The notes beneath the pieces are model-generated. The model ran no database searches and was not told the origin of the DNA. It saw only the letters and a list, made by a program, of their open reading frames with translations. A stretch of DNA of 64,000 nt from an uncultured Lachnospiraceae bacterium. Lineage in GTDB: Bacteria > Bacillota > Clostridia > Lachnospirales > Lachnospiraceae. Location of the stretch: NCBI GenBank assembly GCA_902781325.1, contig CACZJD010000002.1:1-64000 (forward strand), written 5' to 3'. Positions 43,089 to 52,071 of the stretch are shown here, in pieces. Both the position numbers and the translations under genes were made by a program. Position 1 is the stretch's first letter; each line of letters starts with the position of its first letter.

Positions 43089-45077
43089 ATGGAAATAAAA
43101 TCGCTCAGCTTGGATTTAGAGACAAAATCGAGCGTCGATATCAGTAAGTGCGGCGCCTACAAATACGCAGAATCACCGGACTTTGAAATCCTGCTTTTTG
43201 GCGTATCCGTAAACCACGGCCCCATCACTGTATATGATCTCGCCTGCGGGGATACCGTCCCGGATGAGATCATCTGTGCCCTCTCTGATAATTCTGTGAT
43301 CAAGACCGCCTATAATGCGGCGTTTGAGAGAATCTGTTTGTCCGTATGGCTTCGAAAGTACTATCCTCAGCACTTTAAGACCTACAGCATTCCCAGCGAT
43401 CCAGTCCGAAACTACCTCGATCCGTCCTCCTGGAGATGCACCCTGGTATGGGCTGCTTACAACGGCCTGCCCCTGGGGCTTGAGAAGGTCGGCGCTGTCC
43501 TCGGCTTCGAGGAGCAGAAGCTCAAAGAAGGAAAGGACCTCATCAAGTACTTCTGTTGCCCTTGCAAGCCCACGAAGAAAAACGGCGGCAGGACCTGGAA
43601 CCTGCCCCACCATGATCCAGACAAGTGGGCACTGTTCAAACGATATAATGAGCGTGATGTTCTGGTAGAGCTCCAAATCCAGGAGCGGCTTAAGAATTAC
43701 CCGGTTCCGGATTTCGTGTGGGAAGAGTACTGCCTTGACCAGGAGATTAACGACCGAGGCATCATGATCGATCAGGAAATGGTGACGCAGGCGCTACGGA
43801 TCGATGAGTTGTCAAAGACCAACCTGACTGTCAGGTTAAAGAGAAAGACCGGCCTCGTGAATCCGGGCTCGGTCGTACAGATGAAGTCTTATCTTTCAAA
43901 GAAGGGAATGGACGTAGATAGCCTGGGGAAGAAAGAAGTGGCCGCAATGATAAAGTCAGCACCGGAAGATCTAGCAGAGGTGCTTTCCCTCCGGCTCCAA
44001 CTCGCCAAAAGCAGCGTCCGCAAGTATCAGGCCATGCAGAACGCCGTCTGCGCTGATGGCCGCTGCCATGGAATGTTCATGTTTTACGGTGCCAACCGAA
44101 GCGGAAGGTGGGCAGGCAGGCTGATTCAGCTGCAGAATCTTCCTCAAAACCATATGGAAGATCTGGAACAAGCACGCGCGTTAGTCAAGGCCGGCGACTA
44201 TGAGATGCTGGACATGCTGTACGACTCTGTCCCCGGCGTGCTCTCGGAGCTCATCCGCACTGCCTTCATCCCGCGTCCCGGATATAAATACATCGTCAGT
44301 GACTTTTCCGCCATCGAAGCTCGCGTGCTCTCCTACCTTGCCGGCGAGAAATGGCGTGCCGAGGTCTTCCACAAGGGCCGCGACATCTACTGCGAGAGCG
44401 CATCAAGGATGTTCGGCGTGCCGGTTGAAAAGCACGGCATTAACAGCCACCTGAGGCAAAAGGGCAAAATTGCCGAGCTTGCCCTCGGCTATGGCGGCAG
44501 TATCGGCGCTCTTACTGCCATGGGCGCCCTCGACATGGGGCTTTCCGAGGACGAGCTGCAGCCCCTTGTAGACATGTGGCGCAGCAGTAACCCGCACATC
44601 ACTTCCTACTGGTGGGCCGTGGATGCCGCCGTCAAAAAAGCGATCAAACAAAGGTGCCAGACGCGGGTAGGCGATATCACCTTTGTAGTAAAGAGCGGTA
44701 TGCTGTTCATTACGCTGCCGTCCGGAAGGCGCCTGGCTTATGTAAAACCCCGGATCGGCGAGAACCGTTTCGGTGGAGAATCCGTCACCTACATGGGAAT
44801 CGATGCGCAGAAAAAATGGTCCCGGATTGAATCGTACGGCCCGAAGTTTGTTGAGAACATCGTGCAGGCGGTAAGCCGGGACATTCTGGCTTATGCTATG
44901 AGGACGCTTCACTACTGTCAGATCGTAGGACACGTACACGATGAGCTTATCATCGAATGCAGCCCAGACGTGTCTCTGGATGTAGTTTGTGAGCAGATGG
45001 GGAGAACGCCGCCATGGCTCCCTGGAATCGAACTTAGGGCCGACGGGTATGAGTGCAATTTCTATCAGAAGCAATAG
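43089..45077 (+). CDS. Family A DNA polymerase, phage type
   Basis: 662 residues. N-terminal 3'-5' exonuclease (LSLDLETKSSVDISKCGAYK, YNAAFERICL, YNERDVLVELQIQ). Polymerase motif A is SDFSAIEARVLSYL (Asp405), motif C is VGHVHDELIIE (Asp618). It replicates phage DNA together with the P4-type primase-helicase. Last gene of the rightward early operon; a stem-loop without T run follows (45083-45113). Confidence 0.95.
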   Translation: MEIKSLSLDLETKSSVDISKCGAYKYAESPDFEILLFGVSVNHGPITVYDLACGDTVPDEIICALSDNSVIKTAYNAAFERICLSVWLRKYYPQHFKTYSIPSDPVRNYLDPSSWRCTLVWAAYNGLPLGLEKVGAVLGFEEQKLKEGKDLIKYFCCPCKPTKKNGGRTWNLPHHDPDKWALFKRYNERDVLVELQIQERLKNYPVPDFVWEEYCLDQEINDRGIMIDQEMVTQALRIDELSKTNLTVRLKRKTGLVNPGSVVQMKSYLSKKGMDVDSLGKKEVAAMIKSAPEDLAEVLSLRLQLAKSSVRKYQAMQNAVCADGRCHGMFMFYGANRSGRWAGRLIQLQNLPQNHMEDLEQARALVKAGDYEMLDMLYDSVPGVLSELIRTAFIPRPGYKYIVSDFSAIEARVLSYLAGEKWRAEVFHKGRDIYCESASRMFGVPVEKHGINSHLRQKGKIAELALGYGGSIGALTAMGALDMGLSEDELQPLVDMWRSSNPHITSYWWAVDAAVKKAIKQRCQTRVGDITFVVKSGMLFITLPSGRRLAYVKPRIGENRFGGESVTYMGIDAQKKWSRIESYGPKFVENIVQAVSRDILAYAMRTLHYCQIVGHVHDELIIECSPDVSLDVVCEQMGRTPPWLPGIELRADGYECNFYQKQ

Positions 45078-45189
45078 TTTAAGCCTCCCTGCTGTGTCAA
45101 CTGCAGAGAGGCTATTGAGATTCAGGAACGCTTTTCCTTATAACTAATGAAATTCCAGCATATTCATATTTAGACTAAACTACACTGAT

Positions 45190-48123
45190 TTATCTTTGAT
45201 ATATTAATGTATGGCTCCAAAGTAAGCCTGCTGATACCGACCTGTATACCTTTAGGTTGTTAGAATATCTTCCCTCCTTTAGATATCGCCGAATTAATTC
45301 AATCAATTGGTTTTCTTCTTCAGCCTTATCAACTCCACGCCGGTTCCAGAACAGCTCGTCTCCAATATAAGGATATTCTTGTTCAACAGGGAAACCATTT
45401 TCTGAAAATCCGTTTACTGTAGTAAAATATAGTTTCCACTGTTTCTCTCCATAACCAGTAGCCCAAAAGTAGATGTCTGCTTCTTTAGATAATAAAACAT
45501 CACCTCCAAGTATCCGATCTAGCCATTTCTCAAATTCTGTATAAACTAGCCCTCGTTTTTTTAATACCAGTACCGGTGCCGATTCAATTCCTAAGAGCCT
45601 TTTTTGGGAATCAGTTATCTTCATTGCACCTAGAAGAAGATAATACATAAGCAGTGTTTCGTTTCTTATCGCTTTTATCTCAGCAATACTCGTAACGTTG
45701 TCTTTGTGAAAATACTCGTTTCTATAGTCCTGACGGTACTCATCCAGTTTTCTGACTATATACTCTTTCGTATAGCTGTTGACATCCCACAACTGTAAAT
45801 AATGCCTAGCATAACCTACTATGGAACCAAGTGACGTGTCGATCTCATCAATATTTTCTTTACTAAACTCTATATAAACGGCCTTTCCTTTTCCTTTTCT
45901 TTTTATGAAGGTCCCTGTTCCGATTGATAAACACACCAGCGAATACAGCAACTGTTCAACAGATTTTAAATAGCCAGCCACGATAGCCGTCTGCTCCAGT
46001 GCAGTTGAAACCGTATGTGTCTGGTAATACCATTCAGAACTAATAAAGCTTTCTGCAAATGCAGAATTCCCGATTACTGCTTTGCTCAAACCTCTGCTCC
46101 AGAAATTATCGTTTATTCTTTTAACCTGGCCATCGTAAATACCGTCTTTACGCAACAGAGAAGAGAAGTTGATACTTTTCAGCTCATTCATAATATCAGC
46201 CTTCATTTTACCCAGGCTGCTTTCAGACGGCACTACAATTGTTCTATAGCCGATCAGTTTTCTTATTTCTTCGTTATACTTCTTAACATAGCTTTTGTAT
46301 TCTTGATATTCATTATCAGAAATAAGCGAAAACAGATCCTGTAGAGTAATGTGTTCTATATTAGCGCCGTGCTTTCTCTCCTCGTTAGAGGTTAAATCAA
46401 TAAGAGCATCTCCATACTCGCCTAATTCGACCATTGCAACCGCCTTGATCCCATCTGCACCGCAGTTTTCCAGAATCGCTTGCCAGTTTGAGACTGCCCC
46501 TATTTTTCTAGCAAATGCATAAGCGATCTTCTTCCCATTCTCCATTCTGTAGAATGGTACATAGTATTTATATTTTTCATCATTTTTATAAGGGACATAA
46601 TCTATGCCATAGAATGCGAACAGCCTCATTATTAGTTCTTCTGTCTCGATAATCAAAGAGCGCCAGCTACACTTGGCAACAGTATCAAACAGAGCTGTTT
46701 CATCATCCTCAAGTTTGAGGATATCTGTCTGCATCTCTCTATTAGCTGCGAATGCTTGAGAAAAACCATCTTTTGTACGCTTCACATCCGTTATCATCCG
46801 ATGGAATGCGTATTCGTAAATCCCTGAGCTGTCCACTTCTACTGACACCTCAATGTCAATATTATCCTTTAATAGAACCGCTTCCTCTGTTTCATATTGC
46901 TCAGATTCCAGCATGAGATTATTGTCAGTTACCTTCTCAGTTATATCGTTCTTTAATGCTATAGCAAAACTACCTATCCCGACCACGTTTGCTCTGAGCA
47001 TAAGTCCGGTAATAAATTCTTTTCTGCTGGAGGGACCTTTTAAAAATGCCCTGATCGCTGCATCAGATGCGTCGACTGCGCTGAATACGCCTGTTGCTAT
47101 AGTTGTCATCCGAAGTATGCATTTATTATTAACCGGCATAAAATGAGATGGATCCAGCTCCTTTAGGTCCGCAAATCCATTGAGCTTTTTGCTGTTAATT
47201 TCTATATACAATCTCCGGACAAAATAAAACGCGCGTATCACGCATTGATTCATTACTACCGGAATGCTTTGCTTTACCCCAAATGCGTATGTACCAAGTT
47301 CAGTGCGAAGGTCAAATCTTTTAAGATCTTTATTGCTGGAGTGCTTAAATACAGTTCCATTAAAAATCTTCGACAGCATGGAAGGCAGGCTGATACTTTC
47401 CCCCTTGTAAGTAATAGAAAGACTTTGTATCCCTGGAAGTACTGATAACTCTTTTGCAAGTGAGAGTATTGGACCGGGTATTCCGGTTCCTTTCCCAGCA
47501 CTGTTACTGGAACCGGCCATATCGCTAACGAGGTGCAGAAACCAGAGAACAACACCGTTATATATCTTTTCCTCGAAGCAGTTTCCTATCAGTGATTTAT
47601 CAGGGAGTTCGTGAACTTCAAACAATCCTTTCGTATTAGTCCCATAAGATAAGCCGGTAAACTGAGTCAATAATGAAAAGACAAGTCCTACTACTGATGC
47701 ATGATGGGCGAAATCTCTAAAATGATGCTGAAGGCCACCACCCCAGATACTGGTTAACTGGTCCGATGCCATTGGTGCATCTTTTTCAAGGAATCTAATT
47801 GCTCCTTCAAGATCATTTTTCTTATATCCCCGAAACTGAGCTGTTTTAATAACAAAATGGTTGATATTTGACTTTCCCCAAAGCTGTGCAGCTTCCAAAG
47901 AGAATTCTCCCACCCAAAATGAGTCGAGAAGACCAGTCAATACGCCAGAACATGCTGCTATGACATAGTCAGTTCTGTCAGCCTTATCATACTCTCCGAT
48001 AAATACAGCGGTTGCGGCTTGATCCACTGGATTATTTATGTTGGCTCCCTCTGTTTTGATCACATCATATTCAATTGCTGTATCCTCTATCTTTCCGCTC
48101 CAATTCTCAATACGCTGCATCAT
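45190..48123 (-). CDS. Large protein of unknown family with HEPN-like motif
   Basis: 977 residues, AT-rich relative to the replication genes. The N-terminal part has two hydrophobic stretches (about 55-75 and 145-165), a His-rich segment (HHFRDFAHHASVVGL) and FLHLVSDMAGSSNSAGKGTG. The middle and C-terminal parts are helical. RNEYFH at 801-806 fits the Rx4-6H pattern of HEPN ribonucleases. It stands alone on the minus strand, convergent with the polymerase gene and separate from the lysogeny genes. An abortive-infection or defence role is an inference from size, foreign base use, position and the motif. Confidence 0.55.
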   Translation of the reverse strand: MMQRIENWSGKIEDTAIEYDVIKTEGANINNPVDQAATAVFIGEYDKADRTDYVIAACSGVLTGLLDSFWVGEFSLEAAQLWGKSNINHFVIKTAQFRGYKKNDLEGAIRFLEKDAPMASDQLTSIWGGGLQHHFRDFAHHASVVGLVFSLLTQFTGLSYGTNTKGLFEVHELPDKSLIGNCFEEKIYNGVVLWFLHLVSDMAGSSNSAGKGTGIPGPILSLAKELSVLPGIQSLSITYKGESISLPSMLSKIFNGTVFKHSSNKDLKRFDLRTELGTYAFGVKQSIPVVMNQCVIRAFYFVRRLYIEINSKKLNGFADLKELDPSHFMPVNNKCILRMTTIATGVFSAVDASDAAIRAFLKGPSSRKEFITGLMLRANVVGIGSFAIALKNDITEKVTDNNLMLESEQYETEEAVLLKDNIDIEVSVEVDSSGIYEYAFHRMITDVKRTKDGFSQAFAANREMQTDILKLEDDETALFDTVAKCSWRSLIIETEELIMRLFAFYGIDYVPYKNDEKYKYYVPFYRMENGKKIAYAFARKIGAVSNWQAILENCGADGIKAVAMVELGEYGDALIDLTSNEERKHGANIEHITLQDLFSLISDNEYQEYKSYVKKYNEEIRKLIGYRTIVVPSESSLGKMKADIMNELKSINFSSLLRKDGIYDGQVKRINDNFWSRGLSKAVIGNSAFAESFISSEWYYQTHTVSTALEQTAIVAGYLKSVEQLLYSLVCLSIGTGTFIKRKGKGKAVYIEFSKENIDEIDTSLGSIVGYARHYLQLWDVNSYTKEYIVRKLDEYRQDYRNEYFHKDNVTSIAEIKAIRNETLLMYYLLLGAMKITDSQKRLLGIESAPVLVLKKRGLVYTEFEKWLDRILGGDVLLSKEADIYFWATGYGEKQWKLYFTTVNGFSENGFPVEQEYPYIGDELFWNRRGVDKAEEENQLIELIRRYLKEGRYSNNLKVYRSVSAGLLWSHTLIYQR

Positions 48124-48487
48124 TAATCTATCTCCATATAAATGATTATCGGCTTCAATATAATAACAAGAGCATGACCACGGGATTGATCAGTCACCGG
48201 CTGTTGCCAATCAATGGTGTCACTTCAGTACACTAAGATTTCACAGAAAGAGTTCTCTGTGTAGCTCTGTTTATTATCAAGTATGTCTTTCTGCTGTGCA
48301 TATTAAATATACCATACAACATTATGGCGCAGATAATAACATCGCGGCAGGCAGATGGTAAATTCATCTTCAGAGTGAATGCAGGAAGTATAGCTGTATC
48401 ATACAGGAAGACAACCAAAAGATTCCTTAAGATAAAAATAGCTTATTCTAAAAACAGATGCAGTAATTCTTAAAGAATGGACCAAAT
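48124..48487. other. Intergenic region without a supported gene
   Basis: AT-rich, carries the promoter area of the 977-residue gene (TATATT near 48160). An open frame at 48233-48418 has no ribosome site or family features. No tRNA, repeat or further hairpin noted. Confidence 0.5.
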
Positions 48488-48521
48488 AGAGCAAGCTTCA
48501 CCCGTTGGCAAAGCCTGCTCT
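48488..48521 (-). terminator. Likely terminator of the regulator gene
   Basis: Stem AGAGCA(G)GCTT/AAGC(T)TGCTCT with a 12-base loop directly after the stop of the gene at 48530. The T run is weak (ATTTGG). Confidence 0.55.
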
Positions 48522-48529
48522 TTAACTAG

Positions 48530-49186
48530 TTATCTATCGTTTCTATAATATTTGCCGATCTCCTTCGCACGCTTAAGCAGCTGATATATCCTGGGCTCTG
48601 AGACGCCAAGATCCTCTGCGATCTTTGAGACGGAATCCCCCAGAAGCTCCTTGGCTTCGAATGCTCTTGCGATCCGCGGATCTTCTGCATCCATACGGGC
48701 ACGGATCGCAGCGTATTCCATTTTTGCCATGGCCTGCTGCTCTACGAAGTCGCATGTCTCGGGTTCGTATCCGTCCTCTACCAGTCCGTCCAGGGAGATG
48801 ATCGCTGCCTGCTTGGTATCCGGTGTCCTTCCATAAGGGCATTCCGAGCACTTGTTGGTGTCCTTGCATTTAACAAATGCCTTGCGCTGTCCGGGCACCA
48901 TGCATCTGGTGCTGTAGTATCCGCTGGAGTGCATGTTATTGAAGTGCTCCCACTGATACTCAGCAAAAGCCCTGTTCGATGTTTTGAAAAAGTACACCCG
49001 TATCTTCTCGCTGGCGCCAAAGTGCAGATATATGCAGTCCTTTTTAGTTATCCCGTAATTAGCCATGTCTGCCTTGTCTTTGATCTCGATCGGGGCATCG
49101 TACAGAGTCTCCCCGTTCTCTCCCACATAAGATCTGTGTTTAAATTCACCACTGTTACTTGCATCAACCTTCTTTGTCCGAGCCAT
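48530..49186 (-). CDS. Phage regulator with C-terminal helix-turn-helix
   Basis: 218 residues. The C-terminus (ARAFEAKELLGDSVSKIAED, LGVSEPRIYQLLKRAKEIG) is a sigma-region-4-like helix-turn-helix. The middle has a cysteine group (VKCKDTNKCSECPYGRTPD) that may bind metal. Proteins like this occur once per prophage in Clostridia, probably as early regulators. The ribosome site AAGGAG (49199-49194) lies inside one arm of a strong hairpin (49190-49224), and a structured leader of about 280 bases precedes it, so translation is likely controlled by RNA folding. Confidence 0.75.
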   Translation of the reverse strand: MARTKKVDASNSGEFKHRSYVGENGETLYDAPIEIKDKADMANYGITKKDCIYLHFGASEKIRVYFFKTSNRAFAEYQWEHFNNMHSSGYYSTRCMVPGQRKAFVKCKDTNKCSECPYGRTPDTKQAAIISLDGLVEDGYEPETCDFVEQQAMAKMEYAAIRARMDAEDPRIARAFEAKELLGDSVSKIAEDLGVSEPRIYQLLKRAKEIGKYYRNDR

Positions 49187-49470
49187 CTTGCTCTCCTTTC
49201 GCTTTTTGTCGCGAAACGGAGAGCCTCGAACAGACGCTGAGAAGGGTGCACTTAAGAGACCGGATTCTGAGAGCTAAACGATAGCTCTCCGTTTCTGGTT
49301 AAGTGCCTTCCCCTCCACAGGTCTGGCATCCATATTCAGTTCCTGACGCGCTCCCAGTGGAGCCCTACTTCCGGATTTCGGGTAGTCACGCATCAGGTGT
49401 GAGCGGCTTGAGCGCTCAGGCAGATCTGCACTGGTGTGCCGGTCCGACTCAGAACTCAAGGCTTCTTAAC
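49187..49470 (-). ncRNA. Structured leader RNA, riboswitch-like
   Basis: Helices readable on the plus strand: nine pairs between 49342-49350 and 49389-49397 closing a junction with hairpins 49351-49362 and 49365-49385; stem 49241-49255 with 49299-49310; hairpin 49269-49289; hairpin 49190-49202 with 49211-49224, which covers the ribosome site of the regulator. A perfect 11-base complement (49214-49224 with 49284-49294) is exclusive with the last two hairpins. Mutually exclusive folds around a ribosome site are the hallmark of a riboswitch or other cis-regulatory RNA. Whether it matches a known class was not testable here. Confidence 0.7.
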
Positions 49471-49479
49471 TTAGATATA

Positions 49480-50002
49480 TAAGAATTTCTCCGAAAAGAT
49501 GTCCGTTTGCGCCTCTTCCCTTTCCAATAGAGATGAGGCCGCCATTTTGACGAAATAATTGTCGAATTTTCTTTAGCAGCAGTGGTTTCCTCCTTTACCT
49601 TTACTCCGACAAATATGGAGTGAAATTCCAAACTCACCAGAAAAAAATCTCCTTTTTTCCTGTGTCTCCTTCTACTCTTACTCCCCCATCTGCGAGGAAA
49701 TTTTCCGGAAAAAAATGAAAAACATTCAAAATTCATCTCCTTACCCTCCTACGCCCAAATAAGTGCTGTTTTTACACTCGACATGGGAGTTTTTTTCATG
49801 ATCTCTTGAATGCAATTTCAGTCAGGCAACTCTGTTCTCTTGCCGGCCCAGCAAGATTATGAGCAGTGCCGGCTTTGTAAGCCCTCTTAAATGCCACCTG
49901 TACCGCAAAACAAATCAACATATCTGAGCGGCGTTTTTCCTTCTATTTGGTAGCCTTGTGGGATGCCGGAATCTGACGTTTTCCTTTTGTGAAATCCTCT
50001 AA
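49480..50002. other. Intergenic region, no gene supported
   Basis: Purine-rich on the minus strand between 49550 and 49735. An open frame there (49449-49736, rich in Lys, Arg and Ser) overlaps the structured RNA and looks like chance. Further right (49740-50000) I see no coding, repeat or RNA features I can support. Confidence 0.5.
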
Positions 50003-50065
50003 GAATAAAAAAAAACGGCCAGAATGAAGGCTCCAACATTTGCTGGAACATTCATCCTGGCCGTC
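50003..50065 (-). terminator. Strong intrinsic terminator after the 70-residue gene
   Basis: Nearly perfect stem (minus strand ACGGCCAGGATGAATGTTCC and its complement, few mismatches) with a short loop and a nine-base T run. One of the strongest terminators in the window; it isolates the regulator region from the lysogeny module. Confidence 0.9.
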
Positions 50066-50082
50066 AAGCAGCTCTTTGGATG

Positions 50083-50295
50083 TCAGGCAGTCATTATATA
50101 GCTTTCTGACTGAATCTCATCAAAACTGACTCTCTTGAGAACAGTCACTGTATCATCTCTTTGTATCTTGTATTCTTCCCCGATTGCTATTATGCAGCTT
50201 GTAGCAACCTGTTTATACTTAAGCTCCACCAATCCTGTTTCCGGATCAGCACTGCAGACCCAGCGCCCCTTACAATCATCAAACCTTTGCAGCAT
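50083..50295 (-). CDS. Small hypothetical protein
   Basis: 70 residues, ATG 50295 behind GAAAGGAAA. Beta-rich (KGRWVCSADPETGLVELKYK, SCIIAIGEEYKIQRDD), like a small barrel. A TATAAT box lies at 50348-50353 upstream and a strong terminator follows, so it is a single-gene unit. Family not recognised. Confidence 0.65.
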   Translation of the reverse strand: MLQRFDDCKGRWVCSADPETGLVELKYKQVATSCIIAIGEEYKIQRDDTVTVLKRVSFDEIQSESYIMTA

Positions 50296-50443
50296 TTATT
50301 TTCCTTTCTTTTTCAGTCCTTTTTTAAATGGGGATAACCACTCTTAAATTATACCATTATTGTATCCCCAAAAAATGTTACGGCAGTTAGCATACATGCC
50401 CTGGTCTCTTTATTGGACACCTCAAAAATCAGTAGATTCCAAG

Positions 50444-50479
50444 AAAAAGGAGCCAGTGAGACTATGCTCATCTGACTCC
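50444..50479 (-). terminator. Terminator of the repressor operon
   Basis: On the minus strand GGAGTCAGATGAG pairs with CTCACTGGCTCC (small bulge), followed by TTTTTC. It ends the transcript XRE-ImmA-small gene. Confidence 0.75.
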
Positions 50480-50503
50480 CATTAGCCGTTCCAGAGTACC
50501 CAT

Positions 50504-50662
50504 TTACTCTGCCTTCACTATGTGCTTTTTGACCTCGAACACCTTTATCCTGCCATCCTTATCCGCCCTGACCTCTGCATCATTGCCCCGGCGGATGATC
50601 CCTCTGATGGCTCTCAAGACCTTTTTGTCTTCTTCTTGACTGTCTTTTCCGACCCCCACCAC
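50504..50662 (-). CDS. 52-residue conserved small protein, GTG start
   Basis: Begins at GTG 50662, five bases after GGAGG, twelve bases past the ImmA stop. Core RAIRGIIRRGNDAEVRADKD is followed by GRIKVFEVKKHIVKAE. Short proteins with this IIRRGNDAEV block are common in Firmicutes mobile elements and seem to have one beta-alpha unit. Third gene of the lysogeny operon. Function unknown. Confidence 0.7.
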   Translation of the reverse strand: MVGVGKDSQEEDKKVLRAIRGIIRRGNDAEVRADKDGRIKVFEVKKHIVKAE

Positions 50663-50674
50663 TGTTTCCTCCGT

Positions 50675-51493
50675 TTAAACCGCAATACCCCTTCTTATAT
50701 AGAGAGGTCTTTCATTCGGATCTTCGGTCCTGATCAGACCGCACCGTTTCATATGGACAAAAGCAGCGGACTCCGACACACCATAAGTTTCCGCGATCTT
50801 CTGTCCGATCTCCTCAAGAAATACGTACCAGTGCCTGTACTGATAGAAGGGATCGATCGGCGGCCGCACAAAGATTCCGTCCTTATGCCCGCCATATGTC
50901 CTGTTGAGTTCCATGACGAACGGGACAAATGTGGGTCGCGGCATCAGGACCGACGCTGCGTATACGTTCGCCTGATGCTCCATAAAATCCCGGTCCGTCC
51001 ACTTTCTGTTTTCAGGCTTGTCATTCTCAATCATGCTGCTCCGGCACATGATCTTATCCATCTCGCTTCTTGCTGCCACGATGTCCTGACCGCAGAACGC
51101 CGGATAATGCATGCAGAAATGCCCGCCCTCATGGATAACTGTAAACCTTCCGAATCCATCCTCTCTTTCCGTCACTCCCGAATCGATGATAATCGCACCT
51201 GCGGGGAAGAACTTGTTCACAGTCACCCCGTCCTCACACACCGGGATCATGGCGTCCTTGAAGACTGTGATACCGTTGATTCCCATTCCCGGGACGATGT
51301 TGTAGATGTCCTGAACATCGATCATCGCCTCCAGGTAGGACTCGACAAAGTGAACTACGTTGATCTTTCCAGGCGTTTTAAGAAGCTCCGGCTTATATTC
51401 AGCGACCTGCGCCTCCGCATAAGCCATGACCTCAAGATCACAGACAACAGGCGTACCGTCATACTTCCTGTTGGGGCAGTTGAATTCAATCAT
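50675..51493 (-). CDS. ImmA/IrrE-family metallopeptidase
   Basis: 272 residues with zinc motif HEGGH at 121-125 and later EHQANVYAASVLMPR, the usual third-ligand region. Such proteases cut or inactivate the partner XRE repressor on induction. The start overlaps the repressor stop by 8 bases, which supports that pair. The C-terminal part (about 190-260, ETYGVSESAAFVHMKRCGLI) is a winged-helix-like tail. Confidence 0.92.
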   Translation of the reverse strand: MIEFNCPNRKYDGTPVVCDLEVMAYAEAQVAEYKPELLKTPGKINVVHFVESYLEAMIDVQDIYNIVPGMGINGITVFKDAMIPVCEDGVTVNKFFPAGAIIIDSGVTEREDGFGRFTVIHEGGHFCMHYPAFCGQDIVAARSEMDKIMCRSSMIENDKPENRKWTDRDFMEHQANVYAASVLMPRPTFVPFVMELNRTYGGHKDGIFVRPPIDPFYQYRHWYVFLEEIGQKIAETYGVSESAAFVHMKRCGLIRTEDPNERPLYIRRGIAV

Positions 51494-51887
51494 TGTCCTT
51501 TGTCTCCTTCACCTTAATGTAATGGATGAATTGCCTCCAGTCATCATCGCCGATGACTCCCTTCTTTGTCATGCGGAGCGCAAATCTCGCCATCTCGCCG
51601 GCTTCGGAGTACATCATGATGTCATCAAGGTCTCGAGGGATCCGGGAATTCTCCCTGGCCGCAAGATCATACATCAGGGCGATATCCTCTTCCGAAAACC
51701 GGAGGAACTCGATCAGCTTTTCTGTCTTCTCCTCATCATACGGTTTACGTCTTCCCTGCTCCACGTCGCTTACAAAACTAACGGAAACGCCCAACTCCTC
51801 CGCGATATCTTTCAGCGTTAACTCCCGACTATCCGATATCCTTTTGGCTCTGAGGAATTGTCCGTATCTCATGTTCTTCTGCTGCAT
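51486..51887 (-). CDS. XRE-family repressor
   Basis: 133 residues. Helix-turn-helix LTLKDIAEELGVSVSFVSDV, then EQGRRKPYDEE as in cI-like phage repressors. ATG 51887 lies behind AAGGAATT. The C-terminal half is helical and probably dimerises. Upstream DNA holds several inverted repeats (51904-51994). It should maintain lysogeny with the ImmA partner. Confidence 0.9.
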   Translation of the reverse strand: MQQKNMRYGQFLRAKRISDSRELTLKDIAEELGVSVSFVSDVEQGRRKPYDEEKTEKLIEFLRFSEEDIALMYDLAARENSRIPRDLDDIMMYSEAGEMARFALRMTKKGVIGDDDWRQFIHYIKVKETKDND

Positions 51888-51903
51888 AATTCCTTCTTTC
51901 TAA

Positions 51904-51994
51904 TGCGTTTACGCAAATTTGTCCATTTTTGGGTAAGGCAGAGTGTAAAATTACGCCGCCCCAAAAATGTGAACATTTGTTTGCTTCGGCGTAA
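51904..51994. promoter_or_regulatory. Repressor operator/promoter region
   Basis: Three inverted repeats: TGCGTTTACGCA (51904-51915), AAATGTGAACATTT (51965-51978), and TTACGCCG (51951-51958) with CGGCGTAA (51987-51994). They lie directly upstream of the repressor gene, on no other gene's promoter, so autoregulation is likely. Confidence 0.6.
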
Positions 51995-52071
51995 CTTTAC
52001 TGTATCATTTCATGTAATTATTTGCAAGAGGAAATTCGAACAGATTTTCGATTCTTGAAAGCTCTGCTTGC

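Noticed and set aside
45083..45113. Stem-loop after the DNA polymerase gene as a terminator.
   Set aside because: The stem is fair but no T run follows on the plus strand.
48233..48418. 61-residue open frame between the 977-residue gene and the regulator gene.
   Set aside because: No ribosome site and no recognisable composition or motif.
49449..49736. 95-residue open frame rich in Lys, Arg and Ser.
   Set aside because: It overlaps the structured RNA, the ribosome site spacing is poor, and composition reflects a purine-rich strand rather than coding.
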